Assembly: GCF_001748085.1 (NCBI RefSeq)
Contig: NZ_BBZK01000010.1
Coordinates: 62,001-126,000, forward strand
DNA: 64,000 nt
Direction of reading: 5' to 3'
Source of the DNA: Streptomyces sp. TP-A0874
Lineage (GTDB): Bacteria; Actinomycetota; Actinomycetes; Streptomycetales; Streptomycetaceae
Numbering within the stretch: the stretch's first letter is position 1; each line of letters starts with the position of its first letter. Of the stretch, positions 17,498 through 25,751 are shown piece by piece. The notes beneath the pieces were generated by a model. That model did no database searches and was not told where the DNA came from. It saw only the letters and a list, made by a program, of their open reading frames with translations. The translations under genes were made by a program, and so were the position numbers.

Positions 17498-19214
17498 CTC
17501 GGGTAGGTCCCTTCTGCGGCGGTGTCCGCCCACCGCTTGTCGTGCCGGCTTGCTGGGTCGCGGTGGCCCGGGCGTGGTCGCCGATGGCGAACGTGCTGCT
17601 CACCACCGACTCGATGTTGACGCCACCGTTGCTGACATGGACGACCTTTTGGGCGAACTCGTCCGTCTGGTACCCGGCTTCCGCGAGCGACATCTTCACG
17701 CCGTACGCGATGCGGTCCTGCACGCTCCTCAGATAACGGTCGACGTCCATGGACTGGAAGAGCGATCCGCCCGGCTCCGCGGCGAGTTCACGTACCGACG
17801 CTGCCGGGCCTTCGGGAAGCCCGCCTTCGAACTCGCCGGTGAGCCGGTGCCACCCACGGATGGCGTGGCGGCCGAGGACGGCCAGGGCCTGTCCGGGCGC
17901 GCTGGTCGTGCGGGTGAGGATGTGGACGGCCTTACCGAGGAGTCTCTTGTCGGCGAAACCATAGGCCTCGTGGTCGGCGTCCTTGAAGTCCCCACGCACG
18001 GGGAACAGCACGTGCGGGGCCACTTCCAGCATCAGCATCCGGCCTTGTGTGTGGACGCGTACGAAGACCGTGACGACCAGTTCCTCCTCCCAGCCGCCCA
18101 CCCGGATCCGCAGGAAGTGGCGGCGCTTCTCGCCGCCCTCCTCGACGGCACCTGCTCGGTGCAGCTCGAACGACGCCTGGTCGTACGGTGCTTCCTCCCG
18201 GTGCAGCAGTCCTTCCACCGGGAGGAAGACACACTCGTCGATCCGCAGGTGGCGAAGCCGGTCGCGTACGACCCGACCCTCCCGCTCGGACCGTTCGGCC
18301 ACCTCGCGCAACTGTTCAAGTAACGGACGTACCGTGGCGAGGACCGTGGCGTTGCCGATCGGCTGCCTCTCCCTCGCCGGATCCGGCCGCATTTCGACCG
18401 CGAGGACCCAGGTGTCGTGCGCGGTGCCGGCTCCGCAGAACGGACGCGCCTCGTGGTACATGACCAGCGGGGAGTGCTGTTCGACCCGGATACGGTGCTT
18501 GAGCATCTGGAACCGGCGTCCGCCGACCCCTTCGGCCGGGTCATTGGCCGCGTCCGGGAAGTGCCGCGGGGACAACTCACCCCGCAGCACCCGGGTGAAG
18601 TGCACCTGCTTACCGGCGGCACACCCCGCCATGGCGAGCAGAGTGGCCAGGGCGAGCCACGCCTCCAGTCCGCTGACGTTGTCACTCCGCAGCGGAGCCG
18701 GAAGGAACGGCGACACCTTTTCGTACGTGCCAGCTCCGCTCGATGTGCCGAAGCCGATGGCCAGAGTCGTGATCACCAGGAAGGTGAGGAGTAATCGGGC
18801 GGACCAGCGGAGCCAGGCGGAGGGCAGGCGACGACGTCCCGGTGGGTCCTCGGCAGTGCCCCGTATCCAGCGCCCCAGGGCCAGCAGCAGTCCGGGAAGC
18901 ACCAGGGTCAGCAACCACCCACCGGACGCCGCGACTCCGACCGTCAGCAGCCCCAGCACGCCGCAGGCCCAGACCAGCTCCACCCGGCGGGCGCGCAAGG
19001 CGTGGGCCAGGACCCTGGCGGCGTCGAAGCCGAGGGAAGGCGCCGCGACCCGATGCTCCATGAGATAGAGCTCGCCGATGACCCGGTCCCGGTACTCCGC
19101 GTCCAGATACGTCCCCGCACAGAGAAGGCGGGTGGCCTCACTCGCGTACGGGGCGTCCACCTGTGGAGCTGCGGTGTCGGGCGGTCTCGGCGGCGGTAGG
19201 TGGACGGTGTTCAT
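17487..19214 (-). CDS. Four-helix membrane protein with large cytoplasmic domain and C-terminal glycine/beta motif
   Basis: A 575-residue protein, first gene of the operon; ATG 19214 follows GGAGGAG. Four predicted membrane helices lie at about residues 78-115 and 140-200. A cytoplasmic domain of about 330 residues follows, ending in the helical stretch DVDRYLRSVQDRIAYGVKMS. The tail VNIESVVSSTFAIGDHA is the same motif that begins the next gene product. The two motif regions even share a 13-base identity (17587-17599 and 17436-17448). Proteins with this tail recur in actinomycetes without known function. It could be a membrane receptor of a signalling or defence complex, which is inference. 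Confidence 0.75.
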   Translation of the reverse strand: MNTVHLPPPRPPDTAAPQVDAPYASEATRLLCAGTYLDAEYRDRVIGELYLMEHRVAAPSLGFDAARVLAHALRARRVELVWACGVLGLLTVGVAASGGWLLTLVLPGLLLALGRWIRGTAEDPPGRRRLPSAWLRWSARLLLTFLVITTLAIGFGTSSGAGTYEKVSPFLPAPLRSDNVSGLEAWLALATLLAMAGCAAGKQVHFTRVLRGELSPRHFPDAANDPAEGVGGRRFQMLKHRIRVEQHSPLVMYHEARPFCGAGTAHDTWVLAVEMRPDPARERQPIGNATVLATVRPLLEQLREVAERSEREGRVVRDRLRHLRIDECVFLPVEGLLHREEAPYDQASFELHRAGAVEEGGEKRRHFLRIRVGGWEEELVVTVFVRVHTQGRMLMLEVAPHVLFPVRGDFKDADHEAYGFADKRLLGKAVHILTRTTSAPGQALAVLGRHAIRGWHRLTGEFEGGLPEGPAASVRELAAEPGGSLFQSMDVDRYLRSVQDRIAYGVKMSLAEAGYQTDEFAQKVVHVSNGGVNIESVVSSTFAIGDHARATATQQAGTTSGGRTPPQKGPTRDGQ

Positions 19215-19780
19215 GGCGCTCCTCCGTGGTCAGGCTGCCTCGGTACGGGGAGTCGGCGTGACGAGTCTCATGGACGGGGCATCAGCATGGCAAGGACGGA
19301 CAGTACACGTCCCGTCACGCCCAGATGGCTGACTTCCCTGCATACATGGCGGTTGGGCGACTGACCCGGATCCTTGACCGTCCGTGATCTCTCGTGGATC
19401 GCATACCCTGTCCGTTCGCTTTCACCCGGCGAAGATGGGGTTTTGCAGGCGAGTGGCGCCGGACCCTGGGTGTTGACGCCGGTCACCGTTCAAGAAGTCC
19501 GGCGGGCGTTCTCATTGACAGTGGCGGTGGCGCCTGGCGGTGTGCAGGGGCGAGTGCGCGCGGATCGCCGACTTTCATACCTTCGGGTAGCGATCCGGCC
19601 GTAGACCGGTGACCGGGGAGGACCGGCAGGTCGGAGGTGGCACGATCAGGAGCACGAAGCCCCTGTACCGAGCGAGAGTTGAAACGACCGCAGCGGACGG
19701 AGGGCTTCGTTCTCCCCTTTTGGCCGTCTGTGCAGCGGGCATTCCATCCGCTGACGACCTTGCCCTGCGCCGCCTCAGCC
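19215..19780. other. Intergenic, no supported gene
   Basis: About 570 bases upstream of the membrane operon and downstream of the methyltransferase gene. Short frames on both strands lack ribosome sites and domain features. The promoter of the leftward operon must lie in its left part, but no clear -10/-35 pair was seen. Confidence 0.4.
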
Positions 19781-20488
19781 TCAGCGTCCACCGACTCCGG
19801 TCGCGGCAACGGTCCCCGATGTGCCTCGTCGGGACGGGTCGATGGCCCCTCGCTCAACCGGCTGACCCGCTGACCGTCCAGTGGCAGTGCCGCTTGGCCA
19901 AGGGCGGCCGGTCCGCGATCCGCGGTGGCGGCGTGCCGCGACGATCACTGAACTGGTCGGTGTGGTGAGCACTTCGGTGGCGTCGAGGGCCGGATGCGTG
20001 AGGTAGAGGAGGCGCAGCTCATCGACTTCCCCCTCGAAACGCGGCGGCCAATGTCGCGAGGGGGTGAAGTCGTCGAGGATCAGCACACCACCCGGGGCGA
20101 GTAGGTCGACGACGCCTTGGGGGTCGTCACGCTTACCCCCGCCGTCACAGAAGAAGAGGTCGAAGGGCGCGTGAACCTCAAGCAGCCGCCAGTCGCCGGT
20201 GAGAACGCTGACGCGCTCGTCGTCGGCGAAGACGCCGGCTGCTCGACGGGCCAACTCCTCGTCGCGCTCGACGGTGAACAGGCGTGCATCGGGTCCGAGA
20301 CCACTGTGCAGCCAGGCGGTGCCAACCCCTGCGCCCGTGCCGCTCTCCGCGATGACCCCGTCGGGCTTGGCGGCGGCGACGGTCCTGAGCAACCTCCCCA
20401 CTTCCGGGATGCAGCTCTTTCCGAAGCCCCTCTCGGCAGCGACACGCTCCGCAGCCGCCACCCGAGCCGGGACTGCCCGCTCCACCAT
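19781..20488 (-). CDS. Class I SAM-dependent methyltransferase (O-methyltransferase-like)
   Basis: A 235-residue protein with the Rossmann SAM-binding motif ESGTGAGVGTAWL at about residues 48-60. FTVERDEE (motif II) and FFCDGGGKRDDPQGVVDLL then ILDDFTPS follow, as in small-molecule O-methyltransferases. ATG 20488 was chosen because AGGGGG lies 7 bases upstream; an upstream GTG (20512) would place the ribosome site inside the gene. The last 45 or so residues are unlike the family and may be a runover past a lost stop. It is coupled to the preceding endonuclease-like gene, whose stop codon abuts its ribosome site. Confidence 0.8.
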   Translation of the reverse strand: MVERAVPARVAAAERVAAERGFGKSCIPEVGRLLRTVAAAKPDGVIAESGTGAGVGTAWLHSGLGPDARLFTVERDEELARRAAGVFADDERVSVLTGDWRLLEVHAPFDLFFCDGGGKRDDPQGVVDLLAPGGVLILDDFTPSRHWPPRFEGEVDELRLLYLTHPALDATEVLTTPTSSVIVAARRHRGSRTGRPWPSGTATGRSAGQPVERGAIDPSRRGTSGTVAATGVGGR

Positions 20489-20501
20489 GCTCGCGCCCCC
20501 T

Positions 20502-21263
20502 TCACCGAGCACAAGACGCTGTCCCGACGGCGGAGGCGTCCACAGACGTTTCGCCTACCGGTGGGCAGTCGTCCGTGCGGGCCTCAACCCCAACGCTCTT
20601 GTCTGGACGTCCGTGTCGGTCGGACGGGCGTTCCGTTCCACGGAACGATCGGTGGCTGTCACCGTGGCGGATGGTGGCCCGGGGATCGGCCGACCGGATG
20701 CAGTCACTGAGGGCGGCGAAGGAGACTGGTGGACCGGCCGCCGTGCGAACCGCGCCCAGGCTGACGCTGTCCGAGTCCAGGTCGGCGACTACTGGGCGGG
20801 GGAGTACGTAGAACTCCCACTGAGCCGAGTCGAGGGGGTTGTAAACGGCGTGTGCACGGGCGGTCTGGACGGCGAAGACGTAGACGTCGGCGTTGTACGA
20901 CTTCGCCTCTGAGTAGCCGCCATCAGGTGACCACGTGCGAGCGCGGACCCCATTGAAGCGGATCTGGGACGGTGTCCGCTGCTCCCAGGCTTGCAGGTAG
21001 GCGCCGGCCTTGACTTCGATGCGCAGTCCGTCGTCAGTTTCGACGTCGTGGCTGGCCCATTCCACACGGGGCTCACGGGAACCAATCGCCTGCTGGACCA
21101 GGAATTCAGCGAACAGGCCGCGTGTGTTGTTCATACGAAGGTCCGGCATGGCGAACCGCCAGAAGTCGACCACGGTTGCGTCCAGGACGCCGACGATTGG
21201 CTCGTCGCCGCGGAGTGGTGACATGGGCTGCGGGGTTAGAGCCAGGTTGGCAGGCTGCTTCAT
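20502..21263 (-). CDS. PD-(D/E)XK nuclease-like protein of unknown function
   Basis: A 253-residue protein. Residues about 70-95 read as a restriction-endonuclease-fold core: VEWASHDVETDD, then LRIEVKAGAYLQAWEQ with the E-x-K pair. The beta strand DVYVFAVQTA follows, a common continuation of that fold. No specificity domain is apparent. The final 65 residues are polar and low in similarity to anything I recognise and may be a degenerate tail. The ATG at 21263 lacks a clear ribosome site. It is the first gene of a two-gene unit with a SAM methyltransferase, beside a relic integrase and a tRNA gene, so it is probably island cargo. Confidence 0.65.
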   Translation of the reverse strand: MKQPANLALTPQPMSPLRGDEPIVGVLDATVVDFWRFAMPDLRMNNTRGLFAEFLVQQAIGSREPRVEWASHDVETDDGLRIEVKAGAYLQAWEQRTPSQIRFNGVRARTWSPDGGYSEAKSYNADVYVFAVQTARAHAVYNPLDSAQWEFYVLPRPVVADLDSDSVSLGAVRTAAGPPVSFAALSDCIRSADPRATIRHGDSHRSFRGTERPSDRHGRPDKSVGVEARTDDCPPVGETSVDASAVGTASCAR

Positions 21264-21335
21264 GGGCCACAGTCTGCCAACGAGGCATGCGCGTACGCAG
21301 GCCTGCTGCCAACGGCCGTTGCTGCGATGCCGGGT

Positions 21336-22185
21336 GCTGATCCCGGAGGTGGGGCCTGCTCCACAACCCCACCGGCACCGTCACCAAGCGCTAGGACGGC
21401 CGTTTCCAGTGCGCGGTCGACGTCCTCCAGCCGGACGGCACCCGTGCCCGCAAGTTCGGCTGCGGCAAGACCTGGGCCGAGTGCGACGCCAAGCGCCGGC
21501 AACCGGGGGAGACCACGGCGGCGACGGCCAAGGAGGCACAACGCCCTGCTGCGTTCGGCGCTGTTCTCCGGATGCCGCGAGGAACTGACCACGCGCAACG
21601 TCGCCAAGCTCGTCGAGCCTTCCCGCACCGGCAAGTGCGAGCTGAAGCCATGGAGCCCGGACGAGACGCTCGACTTCCTGGGGGCCCTCAGTAAAGACCG
21701 GCTCTACGCGGCTTTCGTGCTCGCGATCGCCATGGGCCTCCCGCCGAGAAGAGCTCATCGGGCCGCGCTGGTCGGACGTCGACCCCGTGCGTCCTCTACG
21801 TCCGCCAGCAGACGCAGCTGTGCCGGACGCCGTGGACGACGACGATTTCACGAGCCGCCGCCGTCCGGCTGTCCCGCTGCCCGCGCTCTGCATCGCGTCC
21901 GCTGCGCTGGCATCGGACGCGGCAGGCGTCGGCCCGGGTCTGAGCAGCGGAGACCTGGCGGGAGTCGGACCACGTCTTCACCAACCGAACCGAGCGCCCG
22001 GTCGAGCCATGGAGTCTCTGCTGGCCCTGGGTCCTTAACCCGGTTTGCCCGGTCCGCCGGCCTACGGGTGATCCAAATGCACAATGCCCGGCACCACGGC
22101 GACGCTCCTCACAGCGGCCGGGGGCGCGCGCGGCGTGGTGATGGAGATCCTGGGCACTGCAACATCCTTCCAGGCTGCCTCTCAG
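21336..22185 (+). pseudogene. Decayed tyrosine recombinase (phage/ICE-type integrase)
   Basis: Pieces of an integrase occur in order but in different frames. Around 21392 is an in-frame TAG, then DGRFQCAVDVLQPDG (N-terminal DNA-binding part). Next come LTTRNVAKLVEP and LYAAFVLAIAMGL in a second frame, then a frame change to EELIGPRWSDVD and VFTNRTERPVEPWS. Finally RVIQMHNARH is followed, one base over, by TTATLLTAAGG and VVMEILGHCN around the catalytic box. The central part is shortened. At least three frame changes, one stop and a deletion make it non-functional. Its 3' end points at the tRNA-Arg gene, a classic attachment site. Confidence 0.85.
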
Positions 22186-22333
22186 CAAGCCAGGTCAGGT
22201 GTCACCCAACTCTGCAGCAGTCCCCGTCGTGCAGGACACGCAGCCCGAGGCCATGAGCAACATAGACCGGCTACTCAGGAAGAGGCATCCCGGTCGTCAG
22301 TGACCGATGCCGTTGATGGCAGAAGTGGATGTC

Positions 22334-22368
22334 AAAGGCCCCGGATCATGATCGGTCCGGGGCCTTTT
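22334..22368 (-). terminator. Terminator downstream of tRNA-Arg
   Basis: Inverted repeat AAAGGCCCCGGA (22334-22345) and TCCGGGGCCTTT (22356-22367) with a 10-base loop, flanked by A and T runs. It begins 4 bases past the tRNA CCA on the minus strand and could act in both directions. Confidence 0.8.
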
Positions 22369-22371
22369 GGC

Positions 22372-22447
22372 TGGTGCCCCCGGCAGGATTCGAACCTGCG
22401 ACACCCGCTTTAGGAGAGCGGTGCTCTATCCCCTGAGCTACGGAGGC
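22372..22447 (-). tRNA. tRNA-Arg (anticodon CCT)
   Basis: On the minus strand the 5' acceptor arm GCCTCCG (22447-22441) pairs with CGGGGGC (22382-22376, one T-G wobble). The discriminator A and an encoded CCA follow. The anticodon stem-loop reads CTCTCCTAAAG, giving CCT for AGG codons, and the T-loop GGTTCGAATCC is canonical. A relic integrase lies immediately downstream, so this is a likely old attachment site. Confidence 0.95.
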
Positions 22448-22935
22448 GCGGGGCTTGGAGAAGTCCTCGGAGAGGATCCAGCGAGTGGATCTTCGGCAAG
22501 GAGGCCAAGCCCGCTGGTCAGACGCGGTGTGGATCCTGCTGCGCAGCAGAGCTGCCCGACGAGAGCCATGCCATCGGCCGACCAAGGAACAGGGTAGCGG
22601 ATCGGCGTCCGGCGGAGGTCCTGGATAGCGCGTGCTGGGCGGGGCGAGCGGGCCTGCCTCGCTGATCTGTGGATTCTCCTGGCTCTTCCGCGAAGAGTAC
22701 GTGCCGGACGGTTGCGCTACGGACGGTCGTACCGGCCCTTCCGGCCCGGGAGTGTGCTGATCGGTGGCAGTCCCCGGCCCAGGGGAGCTTGTTGGCCATA
22801 TGGGACGAGCCGCGCTCGTTGACGAGGCGGAACTTGTGTATGTGCTTGGCGAGGAGAAGGGCGAGCTGAAGAAGGGGGCCTCCTCTGGCCGATGGACCTC
22901 CTCAGAGAGAGGGGGAAGCCGCGCAGCGGACCCAA
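22448..22935. other. Intergenic upstream of tRNA-Arg, no supported gene
   Basis: About 490 bases. A 199-codon minus-strand frame runs through the tRNA and ends in the familiar spurious translation of a tRNA gene, so it was not called. The tRNA promoter must lie in the left part; I could not pick it reliably. Confidence 0.4.
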
Positions 22936-23586
22936 TCACGCCCACCCTCCGGGGCCGTTAGCGCTAAGCGGACTACGCTCCCATCCTCTTCCGCCCCCCC
23001 GGCCCGCCCGACGGGATCCGGCCGGACGACCGGGGACTCTCGGCCCGGCCAGCCGCCTGAGCCCGATGGCGGCCGCGTGGACGCCGAGGATGCCCAACGG
23101 GAACAGCATGGCGCTGCTCGCGACGTTCCGGGTGTCGACTTGCTGGAGCACTCCGCCGCGCCGCAGCTCGTGCCAAGCCCAGAGTGAGAACGGGGCGACC
23201 ACCAGCGGCGCGGTGACCACACCCGGCGTGTAGCGCCGCAGGGCGGCGCTCTGGGCGACGTGGGAGACCGCGTGCAGCCCGAAACCGGCCAGCACGGTCT
23301 GGAAGAACGGCGACCGTCCACCGGTCCTTGCCCCGTCTGCCGACGCGGCGCCGACCACCAGTCCCATCAGACCGATCGCGGTGGCCGCGTGCCCGGGTGT
23401 CACGCGCATGGCGGACCACACCCGTTCGGGAACCTTCGGACAACTCTCCCGCAACCGGTCCACCTGGGCCGCAACCCAGGTGGGCATGGTGGCCAGCTCC
23501 TCCAGGTCGTGCACCGCGAAGGCGGCCAGCAGCCCCCAGGTGACAGCCGGAGAGATACCTACGGATTCCGCTCCGTGCTCAGACAT
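22936..23586 (-). CDS. HXXEE domain membrane protein
   Basis: A 216-residue integral membrane protein. The naming signature HDLEE is at about residues 26-30, and a second conserved His is in FGLHAVSHV. Several hydrophobic helices follow (ATAIGLMGLVVGAAS, TAPLVVAPFSLWAWHEL). ATG 23586 is preceded by GGGGGCGGG. Family function is unknown; the H and E residues suggest a metal site in the membrane. The C-terminus is a basic, glycine-rich tail. Confidence 0.82.
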   Translation of the reverse strand: MSEHGAESVGISPAVTWGLLAAFAVHDLEELATMPTWVAAQVDRLRESCPKVPERVWSAMRVTPGHAATAIGLMGLVVGAASADGARTGGRSPFFQTVLAGFGLHAVSHVAQSAALRRYTPGVVTAPLVVAPFSLWAWHELRRGGVLQQVDTRNVASSAMLFPLGILGVHAAAIGLRRLAGPRVPGRPAGSRRAGRGGGRGWERSPLSANGPGGWA

Positions 23587-23725
23587 CCCGCCCCCGAAGT
23601 CTCCTCGACCGGTAGGTCGGGGCTCGACAGAGCCCCGGCTCCCACTATGGCCCACCCGCTGGCGGCACTTGAGGGCCGGGGTTTTCTCCCTGCCGTCGGA
23701 CTTGCTGGAGGTTGACCGCAGTGGC

Positions 23726-24352
23726 TCAGTGGCCGCTCGGCGGTTCGATGCAACCGTGCTCCGTGAAGGGACCGTTGGTCTTGACCTCGAAGTTGGACTT
23801 CTGGATCCAGCCGGTGACGCACGCGTCGTCCCGGACCCACAGCCCGATGAGCGCCCCGTCCATGGTCACGTACTCCGTGCCGACGTAGGACGGCCGCAGT
23901 GAGCGCACGGTGAGCGCGTCGGCCCGGTAGCCGAGCTTGAGGAGTTCCCTGCGGACCGGGGACGGGCCGATGTCGCCGCCGTCCCAGAGCCTCTTGAGCA
24001 CCGGCCTGATCCGCTCGGCCTCCGCCTCGGCGGCCTTCTCGCTCCCCGGTGACATCGCCTTGGGCTGTCGGTAGGCGTTGTTCTCGCCGTAGTGCGGTGC
24101 TCCGTCCCCGCTGCCCGGCTCCCGGTAGGGCGGGGATCCGGCGGCGCTGGAGGAGGCGCTGGGGTGCGGGGACGCGGGGTCGTTGCTCCCGGCCGTTGGC
24201 GGGGCTTCGCCGGCGGACGTGGCCGGCGGCGATCCCGCTGGCTGAGCGGCCCTGTCGTCCTCGCCCCGCTGACCACCGCAGCCGACGAGCAGGGCTCCCA
24301 GCAGGGCGCCGGCGATCAGCAGTTTCCGCCCGGTTGGAGGAGGCATGGACAT
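23726..24352 (-). CDS. Lipoprotein of unknown function
   Basis: A 208-residue secreted lipoprotein. Signal peptide MSMPPPTGRKLLIAG is followed by hydrophobic residues and the lipobox LVGC (Cys25), and then a P/S/A-rich linker of about 60 residues. The folded part (residues about 95-208) has AEAERIRPVLKRLWDG and VRRELLKLGYRADAL, then a beta-rich end with two cysteines (DDACVTGW, EHGCIEPP). ATG 24352 or 24346; neither has a strong ribosome site. Similar small lipoproteins are common in Streptomyces and have no assigned role. Confidence 0.75.
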   Translation of the reverse strand: MSMPPPTGRKLLIAGALLGALLVGCGGQRGEDDRAAQPAGSPPATSAGEAPPTAGSNDPASPHPSASSSAAGSPPYREPGSGDGAPHYGENNAYRQPKAMSPGSEKAAEAEAERIRPVLKRLWDGGDIGPSPVRRELLKLGYRADALTVRSLRPSYVGTEYVTMDGALIGLWVRDDACVTGWIQKSNFEVKTNGPFTEHGCIEPPSGH

Positions 24353-24440
24353 GAAGAGGACTCTGGCACGGCGCTCGCCTCGGGGAATCCACCACCCGGC
24401 AAAGAGATGGCCAAGCCCGAGAAGTGCCCCGGAGAGACGT

Positions 24441-24488
24441 CACTGCCCCGGCCGGTGGATGGTAGGGGGTCCACCGGCCGGGGCAGTG
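24441..24488 (-). terminator. Strong 19-bp hairpin terminator after the VanB-type gene
   Basis: Perfect inverted repeat: 24441-24459 pairs with 24470-24488 around a 10-base loop. It lies 47 bases past the stop of the reductase gene on the minus strand and separates that operon from the lipoprotein gene. Confidence 0.75.
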
Positions 24489-24534
24489 GGCCGCGCACCA
24501 GCCGGGCCGTTGGCTGGCGGGGCCTCGGAGCCGG

Positions 24535-25539
24535 TCAGAGGTCCAGGACCAGCTCCGCGCCGCGGCACCGGGAGACGCAGATCATCATCGTCTCGCCGGA
24601 TGCACGTTCCTCGTCGGTGAGCACCGAGTCGTGGTGTTCCAACTCCCCTTCCAGGACGTCCGTCTCACAGGTGCCGCAGGTGCCCTCCTCGCAGGAGTAG
24701 AGCACCGAGACCCCCGCCGCCTCCAAGGTGCGCAGGATGCTGCGGTCCGGTGGGACGGTCAGCTTCCTCCCGGAGCGGGCCAGCACCAGCTCGAAGCCGG
24801 TGGCGGTGTCCGGGTCGGGCGCCTGGTCCGCCGAGGCGCGGAAGCGCTCGGTGCGCAGCGCTCCCGCCGGCCAGGAAGCGCACTGCTCCTCGACCGCCGC
24901 CAGCAGCGGCTCCGGCCCGCAGCAGTAGACCAGGGTGTCCTCGCGCGGGGCTTGGAGGAAGCCGGCCAGGTCCAGCAGGCCTTCCTCGTCCTGTGGCACA
25001 GTGCGGACCCGGGCGGTGCGGACCGGGGCGGCGGCCTCCGTCCCCTCCTGGACAGCGGCCAGCTGGTCGCGGAAGGCCATGGAGGCCCGGGTGCGGCCCC
25101 CGTACAGCAGGTGCCAGTCCGCGCCCGCGGCCTCCGCTGCGGCGACCATCGGCAGGATCGGGGTGATGCCGATGCCGCCGGCGACGAAGAGGTAGCGGGC
25201 GGCCGGTCGGAGGGCGAAGTTGTTCCGCGGCCCCCGCGCCAGCACCCGCCGGCCCGGTGTCAGGTGTTCGTGGACGTACGCCGAGCCGCCCCGCCCGTCC
25301 GGTTCCCGCAGCACGGCCACCTGCCAGCGGAGGCGGTCCTGCGGGTCTCCGCAGAGGGAGTACTGCCGGATGAGGCCCTCGTCGAGGAGCAGGTCGATAT
25401 GGGCGCCCGGCTCCCAGGCGGGCAGTTGCCCGCCCCCCTGGGAGCGGAGGGTGAGCGCGACGACGCCTTCGGCGGCGTCCACCCGCTCCTCCACCACCAG
25501 TTCGATCGGCTCGTTCGACTCGGCCCGGTTGTCGTTCAC
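24535..25539 (-). CDS. VanB-type oxidoreductase (FMN/NAD(P)H and 2Fe-2S) for the Rieske oxygenase
   Basis: A 334-residue reductase of the phthalate dioxygenase reductase/VanB type that passes NAD(P)H electrons to the partner Rieske oxygenase. The order is flavin-binding RQYSLCGDP, NAD(P)-binding FVAGGIGITPILPM and YCCGPEPLL, and a C-terminal plant-type ferredoxin domain with CEEGTCGTC plus a fourth Cys (MMICVSRC). All iron-sulfur ligands are present. The start is GTG 25539, which overlaps the stop of the 71-residue gene as GTGA, so translation is coupled. A large hairpin terminates the operon. Confidence 0.92.
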   Translation of the reverse strand: MNDNRAESNEPIELVVEERVDAAEGVVALTLRSQGGGQLPAWEPGAHIDLLLDEGLIRQYSLCGDPQDRLRWQVAVLREPDGRGGSAYVHEHLTPGRRVLARGPRNNFALRPAARYLFVAGGIGITPILPMVAAAEAAGADWHLLYGGRTRASMAFRDQLAAVQEGTEAAAPVRTARVRTVPQDEEGLLDLAGFLQAPREDTLVYCCGPEPLLAAVEEQCASWPAGALRTERFRASADQAPDPDTATGFELVLARSGRKLTVPPDRSILRTLEAAGVSVLYSCEEGTCGTCETDVLEGELEHHDSVLTDEERASGETMMICVSRCRGAELVLDL

Positions 25540-25751
25540 GGCGTGCTGACGTCCTTTCCGTCCGTGCCGGCCGCCTGCCCGGCGTCCGCAGACGCCACCG
25601 AGTGCCCGGTGGGGTGGCTGAGCATCCACTCCCACATCGCGGTCGGGTCCTGGTCGGTGTGCTCGGCGCCGCAGTGGCAGGTGCCGTGCAGGATGTCGGT
25701 GCCCGGCAGCCAGTCGATCCGGTAGACCTCGGCGGTGGCCTTGGAGGTCAT
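25536..25751 (-). CDS. Small Cys/His-containing protein inside the Rieske oxygenase operon
   Basis: A 71-residue protein whose ATG (25751) overlaps the oxygenase stop as ATGA and whose stop overlaps the reductase GTG. The core reads VYRIDWLPGTDILHGTCHCG, then AEHTDQDPTAMWEWMLSHP. It has a CHC cluster and further His residues that might bind a metal. Tight coupling on both sides argues that it belongs to the same enzyme system, perhaps as a small accessory subunit. I recognise no named family. Confidence 0.75.
   Translation of the reverse strand: MTSKATAEVYRIDWLPGTDILHGTCHCGAEHTDQDPTAMWEWMLSHPTGHSVASADAGQAAGTDGKDVSTP

Noticed and set aside
19781..21263. A classical restriction-modification system
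   Set aside because: The methyltransferase lacks a DNA methylase catalytic motif (DPPY or PC type) and resembles O-methyltransferases.
22346..22945. 199-codon minus-strand frame through tRNA-Arg
   Set aside because: It contains the typical false translation of a tRNA gene and is otherwise without features.
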